Assembly: GCA_937960785.1 (NCBI GenBank)
Contig: CALGOZ010000031.1
Span: 4,111 to 68,110, forward strand
Source of the DNA: an uncultured Pseudogracilibacillus sp.
Lineage (GTDB): Bacteria > Bacillota > Bacilli > Bacillales > Amphibacillaceae
DNA: 64,000 nt
Reading direction: 5' to 3'
Below are positions 34,862-43,539 of this stretch, in pieces. Positions within the stretch are counted from its first letter, which is position 1; each line of letters starts with the position of its first letter. A model generated the notes under the pieces. It made no database searches, was not told where the DNA came from, and was given only the letters and a program-made list of their open reading frames with translations. The position numbers and the translations under genes were made by a program.

Positions 34862-35781
34862 TGCACATCACTCTTTGTAAACAGCCGAATTTTATTCTCA
34901 TCGTATAGATGATAGGTAAATTGTTGTGAACTTGTTTTTTCTAACAAGATGAACCGTTGAAAAACCTTATCTTCAATTAGTGGCTTGAAGGAACGTCTTC
35001 TTTTAATTTCTTGAAGTGATGAACCATGAGCCGAACAAAGGACAGTCACACCGGCATGTAGTGCTTCTTGCAATGCTTGGACATCTTCCTTCCTGCCAAT
35101 TTCATCAACGACGATTACTTCCGGAGACATAGAACGAATCATCATCATCATGCCGATTGATTTCGGACATCCATCCATTACATCCGTACGATAACCGACA
35201 TCGAATTGTGGTACACCGTCTTTTGATGCTGCAATTTCAGAACGCTCATCGATAATTGCTACTTTCCTTGCTTTGATTGTGTCCGTACCAGTACTAATAA
35301 GGCGTGCAAGATCACGTAATAAAGTTGTCTTTCCAGATTGAGGTGGACCGATTAATAATGTATGAGCAAAGTGGTTATCGACGAACAACTTATTAAAAAA
35401 TACTTGTGCAATTCCTTTATGTTGCTTTGCAATCCGGATATTAAAAGAAGTAATAAATTGCAAACCCTTTATATCTTTCTCACTAATTACTACTTTTCCA
35501 GCTAGTCCAACTCGGTGCCCACCCGAGACGGTTATATAACCTTCTTTTAACTCGGTCTCAAATCGATATAATGAATGTTCACTCAATTGTTTTAGGACAA
35601 AATCCCGGTCCTGCATAGTAAAATTCGTCTTATTTAACCAAATTGTTTCGTTTAAAAAAATTAACTCTATAGGTTGCTGTACACGTAGACGAATTTCTTC
35701 TAAGTTGGCGGTTCTTCGCACCACATATTGGTTTATTAGATTTCTTAAATCTGGAGGCAGTAGACGTAAAATATTATCCAT
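34849..35781 (-). CDS. spoIIIAA: stage III sporulation protein AA (secretion-type ATPase)
   Basis: AAA+ ATPase of the mother cell, thought to drive SpoIIIA channel assembly or transport. It carries Walker A GPPQSGKTTLLRDLARL and Walker B VIVVDEIGRKEDVQAL, with the IDERSEIAAS segment between them. 310 residues. ATG 35781 follows AAAAGG. First gene of the operon; a sigma-E-like promoter lies just upstream. Confidence 0.95.
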   Translation of the reverse strand: MDNILRLLPPDLRNLINQYVVRRTANLEEIRLRVQQPIELIFLNETIWLNKTNFTMQDRDFVLKQLSEHSLYRFETELKEGYITVSGGHRVGLAGKVVISEKDIKGLQFITSFNIRIAKQHKGIAQVFFNKLFVDNHFAHTLLIGPPQSGKTTLLRDLARLISTGTDTIKARKVAIIDERSEIAASKDGVPQFDVGYRTDVMDGCPKSIGMMMMIRSMSPEVIVVDEIGRKEDVQALQEALHAGVTVLCSAHGSSLQEIKRRRSFKPLIEDKVFQRFILLEKTSSQQFTYHLYDENKIRLFTKSDVQCLN

Positions 35782-35813
35782 CGTTTCAACAACCTTTTAT
35801 CTTTCTTTACTAA

Positions 35814-35842
35814 TATGTATGCTCGTTTTATTAGTTTATGAT
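35814..35842 (-). promoter_or_regulatory. sigma-E promoter of the spoIIIA operon
   Basis: Minus-strand ATCATAA (-35 type, 35842-35836) and CATACATA (-10, 35821-35814, 7 of 8 to the sigma-E consensus) at the right spacing. The spoIIIAA ATG is about 33 bases further. The spoIIIA operon is a sigma-E target in B. subtilis. Confidence 0.6.
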
Positions 35843-35849
35843 AGTTGAC

Positions 35850-35888
35850 AAAATAAAAAAGGTGTCCAGCTTTTTACTGAACACCTTT
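35850..35888 (-). terminator. terminator of efp
   Basis: AAAGGTGTCCAG (35858-35869) and CTGAACACCTTT (35877-35888) pair with one wobble, with TTTTTT on the minus strand. It lies 16 bases after the efp stop. Confidence 0.88.
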
Positions 35889-35903
35889 ATCTTAAGTATT
35901 ACT

Positions 35904-36464
35904 TTAATTTTTACGTGATATATATTTTCCATCCTCAGTACTAATAACGAGGACGTCGCCTGTTTCGATAAATAATGGAACCTGAACGACTAAGCCTGTT
36001 TCTAAGGTAGCATCTTTCGTCCCGCCACTTACAGTATCTCCACGAATTCCTGGTTCTGTTTCAGTTACTTCTAATTCAACATGGTTCGGTAGGTCAATAC
36101 CGAGGACTTCTCCTTCAAACATCATAATTGTAACTGTAATATTTTCTTTAATGAAATTTAATTCATGTTCGATTTGGCTAGTTGGAATTTCAATCTGTTC
36201 ATACGTTTCATTATCCATAAAAGCATGCGTATCACCAGAAGCATATAAATATTGCATACTTTTATTTTCAATATGGGCACGCTTCACTCGCTCGCCAGCA
36301 CGGAAAGTAATTTCTTGAATGTTTTGGTTTCGTAAATCGCGTAATTTAGAACGGACAAAAGCTGCTCCTTTTCCTGGCTTTACATGTTGGAATTCTAACA
36401 CTTGCCAAATACTTCCGTCATATTCAATCGTTACTCCTGTACGAAAATCGTTTACTGAAATCAT
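35904..36464 (-). CDS. efp: translation elongation factor P
   Basis: Stimulates peptide bond formation at polyproline stretches. Three OB-like domains over 186 residues. The modified tip loop reads [10 protein letters not shown] near residue 32, with Lys as in other Bacillales, where 5-aminopentanolylation occurs. The C-terminal signature region [20 protein letters not shown] is intact. ATG 36464 follows GGGGG. It lies downstream of the aminopeptidase P gene, as in B. subtilis. Confidence 0.97.
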   Translation of the reverse strand: MISVNDFRTGVTIEYDGSIWQVLEFQHVKPGKGAAFVRSKLRDLRNQNIQEITFRAGERVKRAHIENKSMQYLYASGDTHAFMDNETYEQIEIPTSQIEHELNFIKENITVTIMMFEGEVLGIDLPNHVELEVTETEPGIRGDTVSGGTKDATLETGLVVQVPLFIETGDVLVISTEDGKYISRKN

Positions 36465-36487
36465 GTCAAAACCCCCAAAATAATCTT

Positions 36488-37549
36488 TTATAATTGAATA
36501 AATTCTTTCATCGAAGTTGTTAATCGTTCGTTTCCATCAGTTGTAATGACAATATCATCTTCAATACGGCATCCACCGACGTTCGGTATGTAAATTCCTG
36601 GTTCGACTGTGACAACCATATTTTCTTTTAAAATTTGTTCCGAACGGGGTGATAAAGATGGTCCCTCATGAACTTCTAAACCGATTCCATGTCCCGTAGA
36701 ATGGCCGAAGTAATTACCGTACCCTTTTTCCGTTATGTAATCCCGGGTAAATGCATCCGCTTCTTTCCCGCTAATATTTGCTTTTATATTGTCTACACCA
36801 CGCTTTTGAGCCTCTAAAACGATATCATAAATTTCCCTTAACTCATCAGAGATTTCACCTAAGGCTACGGTTCGCGTAATATCCGAGCAATACCCTTCAT
36901 ATAACGCACCGAAATCGAACGTAATCAGTTCTCCCTCATTAATCTTCTTCGTCGATGCTACACCGTGTGGTAAACTAGAACGTACACCTGAAGCGACAAT
37001 CGTGTCGAAGCTAGATTCAGTTGCTCCTTGTTTTCGCATAAAATATTCTAGTTCGTTTGCCAGTTCAATTTCACGAACTCCCGGTTTAATCAACGTTAAA
37101 ATATGTTCGAATGCCTTGTCGGCGATAGTAGCTGCTTTTCTTATTTTTTCAATTTCTTCTTCTGTTTTAATTTGCCGGAACGTTTCGATTACTTGTTTTG
37201 TCGGAACGAGTTCACAATTTAGTGTTTCTTTATACGTAGTATATTCCGCCATCGACATATGCTCGGCTTCAAACCCGACACGTTTAAGGCCTAAACGGTC
37301 GATTTGTGTTTTTACTTCATCGATCATTAAGGCTTTATGCTGGACGATAGTAAACTGCTTTGCCTCTCGCTCAGCTTGCTCGATATAACGAAAATCAGTA
37401 ATAAATAAAGCGTCAGTATCTGTAATGAGTACTGACCCAGCACTTCCGGTAAAATTTGTCGTATAATGGCGATTATAAGGACTAGTAATGAAAAAGCCAT
37501 CTAATCTTTCTTGCTGTATATATTGACGTATTTGTTCTAAAGTACTCAA
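36488..37549 (-). CDS. papQ: Xaa-Pro aminopeptidase (M24 family, YqhT/PapQ)
   Basis: Removes N-terminal residues next to proline. The N-terminal creatinase-like domain ([19 protein letters not shown]) and the C-terminal pita-bread domain are present. The dimetal ligands sit in [37 protein letters not shown] and RIEDDI. The frame extends to 37594, but TTG 37549 (MSTLEQIRQ) directly follows GAGGTG at 5 bases, giving 353 residues, the length of B. subtilis YqhT. It is coupled by position to efp, fitting a role in proline-rich peptide turnover. Confidence 0.93.
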   Translation of the reverse strand: MSTLEQIRQYIQQERLDGFFITSPYNRHYTTNFTGSAGSVLITDTDALFITDFRYIEQAEREAKQFTIVQHKALMIDEVKTQIDRLGLKRVGFEAEHMSMAEYTTYKETLNCELVPTKQVIETFRQIKTEEEIEKIRKAATIADKAFEHILTLIKPGVREIELANELEYFMRKQGATESSFDTIVASGVRSSLPHGVASTKKINEGELITFDFGALYEGYCSDITRTVALGEISDELREIYDIVLEAQKRGVDNIKANISGKEADAFTRDYITEKGYGNYFGHSTGHGIGLEVHEGPSLSPRSEQILKENMVVTVEPGIYIPNVGGCRIEDDIVITTDGNERLTTSMKEFIQL

Positions 37550-37648
37550 TTTGTCACCTCTTCTATAGAAACGTATCTCGTACAATTTTATCATAAAAAA
37601 TTAGATACTTCTATATTTATCGAGATAACTATAAGGCTTGTACATGTT

Positions 37649-38125
37649 TTAACCATTTTGTATTTGTTGTTTACTCATTTCATAGTCGTAAGAAATTGAA
37701 TAACCGATAAAAATACCATAAATAATAAAAGAGCATAAGTAAAACACATTCGTATAAGTCTTTAAATATTGAGGAAAAGTCGTCACATTTGTCACATACG
37801 GAATGAGCAAACCAAAAATACCCCATAAAATAAGGCCATAAATCGCACCATAAATCCATCCTTTTAAACGTTTAGCAATTAGGTAATAAACGACAGCCAA
37901 TACGATAGATAATAAACTAATCAAAATTATGAAAAAAATATAACCATACCACTTTTCTATCCAAGGAAAATCAATCTTTAAAAATTGTAACACTTGTTTA
38001 TGACTTACTTTCGTAATACTAAAATAATGAAAGCCCAGGTGTAGTAAAGAAAAAAATAATCCCCCGAAAAATCCTATTACTAAAGCGTTCAACAATAAAA
38101 AACTGAGATTCTGTTTTTCCTTCAT
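37649..38125 (-). CDS. yqhR: YqhR family membrane protein
   Basis: Four-helix membrane protein of about 158 residues with the conserved GLIPYVTNVTTF-like loop (LLIPYVTNVTTFPQYLKTY). The frame opens upstream, but ATG 38125 (MKEKQNLSF) has GGAGTGA in front, and this length fits B. subtilis YqhR. Function unknown. It is divergent from yqhQ, with about 130 bases between their starts. Confidence 0.8.
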   Translation of the reverse strand: MKEKQNLSFLLLNALVIGFFGGLFFSLLHLGFHYFSITKVSHKQVLQFLKIDFPWIEKWYGYIFFIILISLLSIVLAVVYYLIAKRLKGWIYGAIYGLILWGIFGLLIPYVTNVTTFPQYLKTYTNVFYLCSFIIYGIFIGYSISYDYEMSKQQIQNG

Positions 38126-38258
38126 AAACTTCACTCCAAGTTCTCGTACATATTCATAATTTAGTATATCCATCTTGATTTTTTTAAGCCGAAAAATAAA
38201 AAATACTAGTGATATAGCGGTCAATTTAGTAAAATGAAAATGAAGGTTGGTGAAAACT

Positions 38259-39260
38259 GTGTCAAATAAGAAAACATTGTACGGTGGGCAAGCTTTAATT
38301 GAAGGTGTTATGTTTGCCGGAAAAACAAGTTTTGTCTCAGCGATTCGAAGAAAAGACCGATCAATTGAATATTTTGAAGTAAAGCGGGAAGAATCATATA
38401 TAGCGAAACGATTGAAAAAAATTCCATTACTACGAGGAATCGTTGCGTTAATTCAATCAAGTGCAAATGGTGTTAAACATTTGGAGTTTGCTTCAGACCG
38501 ATACGATATAGACCCAGAAGAAGATTATAAAGTCGATCAAGAAAAAGAAGAATCGAAACTCGTTCTTTGGTTAGGACTTGGAGTTGTTGGTGTTTTATCC
38601 TTTCTTATAGGAAAATTAATTTTTACGGTAACACCTGCAATTGTCGCAAACTTTTTCACAACAATAGTACCATCAAAAACAGGACAAATAATTTTAGAAA
38701 GTATTATAAAACTATTCTTCTTACTCGGTTACATTTACGTCATCTCTCTTACACCGCTTATTAAACGGGTCTTTCAATATCATGGTGCCGAACATAAAGT
38801 GATTAACGCTTATGAAAATGGCGTACCTTTAACGGTTGAAGAAATTCAACGACAATCTCGTCTCCATTACCGTTGCGGTTCAAGTTTTATTCTCTTTACA
38901 GTAATCGTTGGAATGTTCGTCTATATGTTCGTTGCAACAGATCCTCTCTGGTGGCGAGTTGTCAATCGAATTCTTTTAATTCCGATTGTTATTGGTCTAT
39001 CCTTTGAAGTTTTACAACTAACAAACAAAGTCCGCCACATACCTTTTTTAAAATGGTTAGGATATCCCGGTCTTTGGTTACAACTACTAACGACGAAGGA
39101 GCCGGAAGATGACCAAGTTGAAGTTGCGATTTGTTCGTTTAAAAAAGTCCTTGAAAATGACGAAGTTGATCTCGGAGATCTATTTCCAAGCACTGATTCA
39201 GAGGAGGCGCAACCCGTAGTACAAGAAGAATTGATTCATCGTAAGGCGAGCGAGGTTTAA
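38259..39260 (+). CDS. yqhQ: DUF1385 membrane protein YqhQ
   Basis: Polytopic membrane protein of unknown function. The N terminus has the family hallmark YGGQALIEGVMFAG. Three to four hydrophobic segments follow (LVLWLGLGVVGVLSFLIG, IVANFFTTIV, FFLLGYIYVIS), then the conserved FQYHGAEHKVINAYE and a C-terminal pair of helices. In-frame TTG 38247 and GTG 38250 exist, but GTG 38259 (MSNKKTLYGG) follows GGTG at 6 bases and matches the family start. About 333 residues. Confidence 0.87.
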   Translation: MSNKKTLYGGQALIEGVMFAGKTSFVSAIRRKDRSIEYFEVKREESYIAKRLKKIPLLRGIVALIQSSANGVKHLEFASDRYDIDPEEDYKVDQEKEESKLVLWLGLGVVGVLSFLIGKLIFTVTPAIVANFFTTIVPSKTGQIILESIIKLFFLLGYIYVISLTPLIKRVFQYHGAEHKVINAYENGVPLTVEEIQRQSRLHYRCGSSFILFTVIVGMFVYMFVATDPLWWRVVNRILLIPIVIGLSFEVLQLTNKVRHIPFLKWLGYPGLWLQLLTTKEPEDDQVEVAICSFKKVLENDEVDLGDLFPSTDSEEAQPVVQEELIHRKASEV

Positions 39261-39280
39261 AAATAAAGGAGGAGCCTTCA

Positions 39281-39655
39281 TTGAGAAATAAACAAGCTTC
39301 ACCCCTATTTTATGGTGTGACTGGATTAGCTGCAATCGGTCTCTTTTCCTTTTTTGTTCGAGATTTAGGACAACTAATTAAATACTTATTCATAACCGCT
39401 ATTGTCGGTGCAATCTTTTTTTTCATCGCCCGAGCTGTTTTACAAAGCCGTATGAGCGGTGGTAATCAGGTCGAAATGCGCAAGTATCGTCAAGCTGTTA
39501 AACAGTCAAAACGAAAGTATGGTAATTCAAGACCGATGAATCGTAATCAACGAATAAGAACCCAGCAACGAAAAAAGAGAAGACCGACGCATTTAACCGT
39601 TATAGAAGGAAACAAACATCGCAAAAAAGTAAATAACGATCAAGCTTCTAATTAA
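39281..39655 (+). CDS. yqhP: YqhP (SA1362 family) membrane protein
   Basis: 124 residues with two hydrophobic segments (LFYGVTGLAAIGLFSFF and YLFITAIVGAIFFFIARAV) and a strongly basic, Asn/Gln-rich C terminus. This is the YqhP/SA1362 pattern, of unknown function. The start is TTG 39281 after AAAGGAGG. It follows yqhQ by 20 bases and ends in a bidirectional terminator. Confidence 0.8.
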   Translation: MRNKQASPLFYGVTGLAAIGLFSFFVRDLGQLIKYLFITAIVGAIFFFIARAVLQSRMSGGNQVEMRKYRQAVKQSKRKYGNSRPMNRNQRIRTQQRKKRRPTHLTVIEGNKHRKKVNNDQASN

Positions 39656-39659
39656 ACTA

Positions 39660-39692
39660 AAGCACCCGCAAAAATATAATTTTGTGGGTGCT
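39660..39692. terminator. bidirectional terminator between yqhP and yqhO
   Basis: AGCACCCGCAAAA and TTTTGTGGGTGCT (39661-39692) pair with one wobble. T-rich flanks are modest on both strands. Confidence 0.7.
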
Positions 39693-39705
39693 TCCTTATT
39701 TAAGT

Positions 39706-40593
39706 TTAAAAAGTCCATGTTTTTAAAAACTGTTCTGTCCGTTTCCTTCCTAGTAGAATTAACTTATTCTTAGTTAATTCATCAATTGTAAAATCAACCG
39801 TCTTTATTTCTTTTACTGGGATAAAAATAATATCTTTCGACTTTTTTACAGAAATGTAACGAGTATCGTGAGCTTTGAGCATCGTTTTAAATATCGCTTG
39901 TAACATGTCGACACCGTTATGAATAAGTTCCGGTTGTTGTTGTTCAACCGTTTCACTTAACGTTGCACCAATCACTGGACGAGTTGTCTTCTGTTTGTTT
40001 TTAAAAAGCCAAAGTGGGAAATTACTTAACAATCCTCCGTCGACAAGATAACTAATTGCTTTTTCATCATTTTTTAGTTTTTTTGGCATGAAAAAGTAAG
40101 GAAAGCCAGCGCTCATTCGCACTGCTTTTGCGACACTAAATTGTGCCGGATCAATATGATATAACCGCTCTAAATCATCCGGTAAGACAACGAGCCTTCC
40201 CTTTGTCAAGTCGCTAGCAACTACTTTTAAATAGCCTTTTCGTAAATCATTAAAAGTAACAACTCCTTTTTCCCGTAAGCGTAATTCAATCCATCTCTCG
40301 AACCGGTCTCCCTTATATAATCCTTTGTTCCAATAAATTGAAAGTAATTTAAGAGGTGAATATTTGCGGGCATAAAAAGGTGGATCTAAAAACGTCTTTA
40401 AATCAAGGGAAAAAAATAACTCTTTAATCTCTCCTACATGATAACCAGCAGCCAACAGGCTAGCTAAAATGGCACCAGCCGACGTGCCACCGACTCGTTC
40501 GAGTCTATAATTTTTTTCCTCTAATATTTCTAACGCTCCTAAAAAAGCAAACGCTTTTACACCACCGCCGGAAAAAACCGCATCAATTTTCAT
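39706..40593 (-). CDS. yqhO: patatin-like phospholipase YqhO
   Basis: Predicted lipid acyl hydrolase with a Ser-Asp dyad. The oxyanion loop is GGGVKAFAF, the nucleophile elbow GGTSAGAI, and the catalytic Asp sits in LVDGGLLSNFPLW. 295 residues, cytoplasmic, no signal peptide. Same place as yqhO of B. subtilis. Substrate unknown. Confidence 0.9.
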   Translation of the reverse strand: MKIDAVFSGGGVKAFAFLGALEILEEKNYRLERVGGTSAGAILASLLAAGYHVGEIKELFFSLDLKTFLDPPFYARKYSPLKLLSIYWNKGLYKGDRFERWIELRLREKGVVTFNDLRKGYLKVVASDLTKGRLVVLPDDLERLYHIDPAQFSVAKAVRMSAGFPYFFMPKKLKNDEKAISYLVDGGLLSNFPLWLFKNKQKTTRPVIGATLSETVEQQQPELIHNGVDMLQAIFKTMLKAHDTRYISVKKSKDIIFIPVKEIKTVDFTIDELTKNKLILLGRKRTEQFLKTWTF

Positions 40594-40684
40594 TTGTCAC
40601 ACCTCACAAATGATACCTACCCTATGCGTACGCTATATTTAAACTATTTATGTGTAGACAAGCGATGGGAAAAGCGATTTTTAA

Positions 40685-40719
40685 ATAAAAAAGATTCCAA
40701 CATATTATTGGAATCTTTC
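40685..40719 (-). terminator. terminator of mntR
   Basis: AAAGATTCCAA (40690-40700) and TTGGAATCTTT (40708-40718) pair perfectly, followed on the minus strand by six or more T. The region up to 40594 shows nothing else. Confidence 0.88.
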
Positions 40720-40743
40720 GGACATTCGTATGTGAAATAGAAG

Positions 40744-41178
40744 TTATTCATTTTCGTTTAACCGTTCATTCCGTTTTTGAATCTTTTTTAAGTCGAGTGT
40801 ACGTTGTTCATCCTCTTTAAAATATTCGACTAAATCGGCGATACGATCGATTGCATTCCAACTTAAATGGTGCTCAATTCCTTCTACATCTTCATAAATT
40901 TGTTCTTCATCGACACCAATTAATTCTAAAAATTCCTCTAATAAATCGTGTCTAAAGACAAGTCGTTTACCGATTTTTGCCCCTTTTTCTGTTAAAATAA
41001 ATCCCCGATATTTTTCATAATGAACGAAATTTTCTTTATCTAATTTTTGAATCATTTTTGTTACGGTCGAAGGATGGACGAGAAGGGCTTCTGCTAAATC
41101 GGTAACCCGAGCGTATCCCTTTGTCGATATTAACGAATAAATTTGTTCGATATAATCTTCCATCGTTGGTGTTGGCAA
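40744..41178 (-). CDS. mntR: manganese-responsive regulator MntR
   Basis: DtxR-family repressor of manganese importers. The N-terminal winged helix ([23 protein letters not shown]) is followed by the dimerisation domain. Metal ligands are the Asp and Glu of MEDYIEQIY and the His and Glu residues of RHDLLEEF and [10 protein letters not shown], matching B. subtilis MntR. 144 residues. The start is TTG 41178 (MPTPTMED) behind GAGGGGT, in agreement with the length of homologues. The Mn-type superoxide dismutase at 63191 is a functional neighbour in manganese biology but is not adjacent. Confidence 0.95.
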   Translation of the reverse strand: MPTPTMEDYIEQIYSLISTKGYARVTDLAEALLVHPSTVTKMIQKLDKENFVHYEKYRGFILTEKGAKIGKRLVFRHDLLEEFLELIGVDEEQIYEDVEGIEHHLSWNAIDRIADLVEYFKEDEQRTLDLKKIQKRNERLNENE

Positions 41179-41303
41179 AGAGTTTACCCCTCTTCCTAAA
41201 TGTTATTCAACTTTGTTTCTCACCTTATCATACCGTGTCTATCGTAATTATACAAGAAAAGGAGTAACATAAGCATAATTGTTTCATTAAGGAAACATTT
41301 TTA

Positions 41304-42188
41304 TCAGTTCATTGTTTTCGTATATAACGTTTTATGAATTTCCCTTACTGTACGGACGAATAACTTTAATGCTGGTGGAATGTATTGATCATTGCGATAA
41401 ATAAAAACTGTCGTTATTTTACTATACTTTCCTGGAAGTTCGTAACATTCAATTAACCCTTTTGCCTCATATTCTTTTATCGCCGCATAAGGTACATAAG
41501 CGATACCTAAACCAGAAATAACAGAACCTAACGTTGTCTCTAACGTTCCTAGCTCCATTACTTTCGTCGGGATAATCTGATGGTCATATAAATATTCATC
41601 TAATTTTGCCCGGTAACCACAACCATCGCTGAAGCGGATAATCGGCAATTGCATAATTTCTTCAAAAGAACAGTTTTTCTTTCCACTTATTATAACTAAT
41701 TTTTCATAAAAGACGTCGACTTGTTTTAATGCTGGGTCTTTTGAGATTGCTTCCTTCGTAACAAAAGCACCGTCTAATTCATACTGTAATACTTTATCTT
41801 TTAACTCAGCTGTTACTCCGGTGGATAATGTCAAATCGACCTCCGGATAACGTTGCGCATATTGAGACAAAATAAGAGGTAACTGAATGACTGTTTCTAC
41901 TGAAGCGATATCGAGTTTTCCCCTTGGACTCTCTTCATTTTGGGCGAGAGATTTCATTTCATCGGAAAGGGAAATAATTTGTTGAGCATAAGGAAGTAAT
42001 TGAGCACCGTCACTAGTTAATGTGATACCTCGTTGGTGACGATGAAACAGTTTTGTACCTAGTAATTGTTCGAGCTTTTGGATTCGTGACGTAATATTCG
42101 ACTGCACGTAACTTAACTGTTGGGCAGCTCGATTAAAACTTCCTTGTTGTGCGACTGTCTGAAAAATAAGCAAATCCTTTATATTCAT
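41304..42188 (-). CDS. LysR-family transcriptional regulator
   Basis: LysR regulator of 294 residues. The N-terminal winged helix contains the standard FQTVAQQGSFNRAAQQL and SRIQKLEQLLGTKLFHR motifs. The effector-binding domain starts near residue 90. It resembles the CysL/CzcR-like group. A GTG three codons upstream is part of the ribosome binding site AAGGTGA, so ATG 42188 is chosen. It is divergent from the EamA transporter, 120 bases apart, a layout typical of a LysR protein controlling its neighbour. Ligand unknown. Confidence 0.9.
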   Translation of the reverse strand: MNIKDLLIFQTVAQQGSFNRAAQQLSYVQSNITSRIQKLEQLLGTKLFHRHQRGITLTSDGAQLLPYAQQIISLSDEMKSLAQNEESPRGKLDIASVETVIQLPLILSQYAQRYPEVDLTLSTGVTAELKDKVLQYELDGAFVTKEAISKDPALKQVDVFYEKLVIISGKKNCSFEEIMQLPIIRFSDGCGYRAKLDEYLYDHQIIPTKVMELGTLETTLGSVISGLGIAYVPYAAIKEYEAKGLIECYELPGKYSKITTVFIYRNDQYIPPALKLFVRTVREIHKTLYTKTMN

Positions 42189-42308
42189 CTGTATCACCTT
42201 ATCACTTTTTATGATAGTTGTTATCTTTTATATTCATTTTACATGATATCCCTTCTATAGTTAAATAATATACAGAAAACGATTACGTAAAGATTGGAGA
42301 TAAAGGAA

Positions 42309-43265
42309 ATGAGGAACTCAATTTTTATCGGTGCTTTGCTTGCAGCGATAGCAAGTATTTCATGGGGAGCGATGTTTCCCGTCGCTAATCATGCTTTCCA
42401 ATATATAAGTCCGTTTTATTTTACTTTAATTCGTTACATTCCTGTTGCAATTATTTTAGTAATTTTACTTTATTTTATCGAAGGGAAAAAGTCCTTTAAA
42501 CTCGAAGGAAAAGGTTTTATCCTGTGGTTTTATGGAACGATGGGCTTTACAATTTATAATTTATTTATTTTCTGGGGGCAAGATTTACTTGGAGATCCTG
42601 GAGTATTACTCGCTTCGATTATGGAAGCATTAGCACCGATTATATCGATTTTAATCGTTTGGGTCGTCACAAAACAACGTCCCTACATTTTTACAATCGC
42701 TACGATTATTACCGCATTTATCGGTGTATTTATCGTAGTTACAAATGGAGATGTTTCGTTACTATTCGAATCAGGAAGATTTATCCCATTATTTATTCTG
42801 TTTTTAGCAGCGACCGGTTGGGCCTTATATACTTTCGGAGGTTCCCGATTTGATGGATGGTCGGTTTTACGTTATTCGACTTTAAGTTGTCTTTATGGAA
42901 CGTTAACAGCTACGATTGTCGTACTAATTTTCACAGGCTTTAATATGATTGAAGTTCCTACGTTAGCGGAAGTGTATGCCGTTCGTTACAACATGTTATT
43001 TATGATTTTACTACCTGGTTTATTCGCCCTTTTATTCTGGAATAAAGCTGTCCTAATGTTAAAGCCAATCAATGCGATTTTATTTATAAATTTAGCACCA
43101 GTAACGACGGTCGTCATCCGTCTCCTTCAGGGTTATTCGATTTCTATTTATGAGTATACTGGTGTATTTCTCGTCGTGCTCGCAATTCTCTTAAACAACT
43201 TATATCAGCGTTACATTATAATCCGAGAAAAAAATAAAGTAAAACAAAAAGAACAATTAGCTTAA
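42309..43265 (+). CDS. DMT-superfamily (EamA) transporter
   Basis: Ten-helix drug/metabolite exporter made of two EamA repeats. The first begins IASISWGAMFPVANHAF, the second AATGWALYTFG, with the conserved GFTIYNLFIFWGQDLLGDPGVLLASIMEALAPI segment typical of amino acid and metabolite exporters. 318 residues. ATG 42309 follows GGAG at 9 bases; an upstream TTG at 42294 is rejected because it overlaps that site. Probably regulated by the divergent LysR protein. Substrate unknown. Confidence 0.9.
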   Translation: MRNSIFIGALLAAIASISWGAMFPVANHAFQYISPFYFTLIRYIPVAIILVILLYFIEGKKSFKLEGKGFILWFYGTMGFTIYNLFIFWGQDLLGDPGVLLASIMEALAPIISILIVWVVTKQRPYIFTIATIITAFIGVFIVVTNGDVSLLFESGRFIPLFILFLAATGWALYTFGGSRFDGWSVLRYSTLSCLYGTLTATIVVLIFTGFNMIEVPTLAEVYAVRYNMLFMILLPGLFALLFWNKAVLMLKPINAILFINLAPVTTVVIRLLQGYSISIYEYTGVFLVVLAILLNNLYQRYIIIREKNKVKQKEQLA

Positions 43266-43275
43266 AGCAGTTTTT

Positions 43276-43304
43276 AAGAGGGCAAACGATTGTCCTCTTT
43301 TTTA
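43276..43304 (+). terminator. terminator of the EamA transporter
   Basis: AAGAGGGCAA (43276-43285) and TTGTCCTCTT (43290-43299) pair with one wobble, followed by TTTTT. Confidence 0.85.
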
Positions 43305-43461
43305 TTTGTTATTCTTTTAGTAAACTTTTACTATACACGAAATAAAGTGATTTAATCGTTTCAAGTACTAATATTCCAATGCTCACGATTGATGGTTTTT
43401 ATAGGAATCAGGGGTAGGATAAGCGTGCACAAATAAATGAAAGGATTCAAATTAAAATAAA

Positions 43462-43514
43462 AAAATGGACTTGTCTCCTCCATAATAGAGGAAATCAGTC
43501 CATTTTTTTATTTA
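43462..43514 (-). terminator. terminator of nrdJ
   Basis: AAAAATGGAC and GTCCATTTTT form the outer stem and TCCTC/GAGGA the inner stem across 43462-43507. T runs flank both ends. It lies 30 bases past the nrdJ stop. The interval 43305-43461 shows no gene. Confidence 0.8.
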
Positions 43515-43539
43515 AAATTAATCTATACGTTTATATTTA

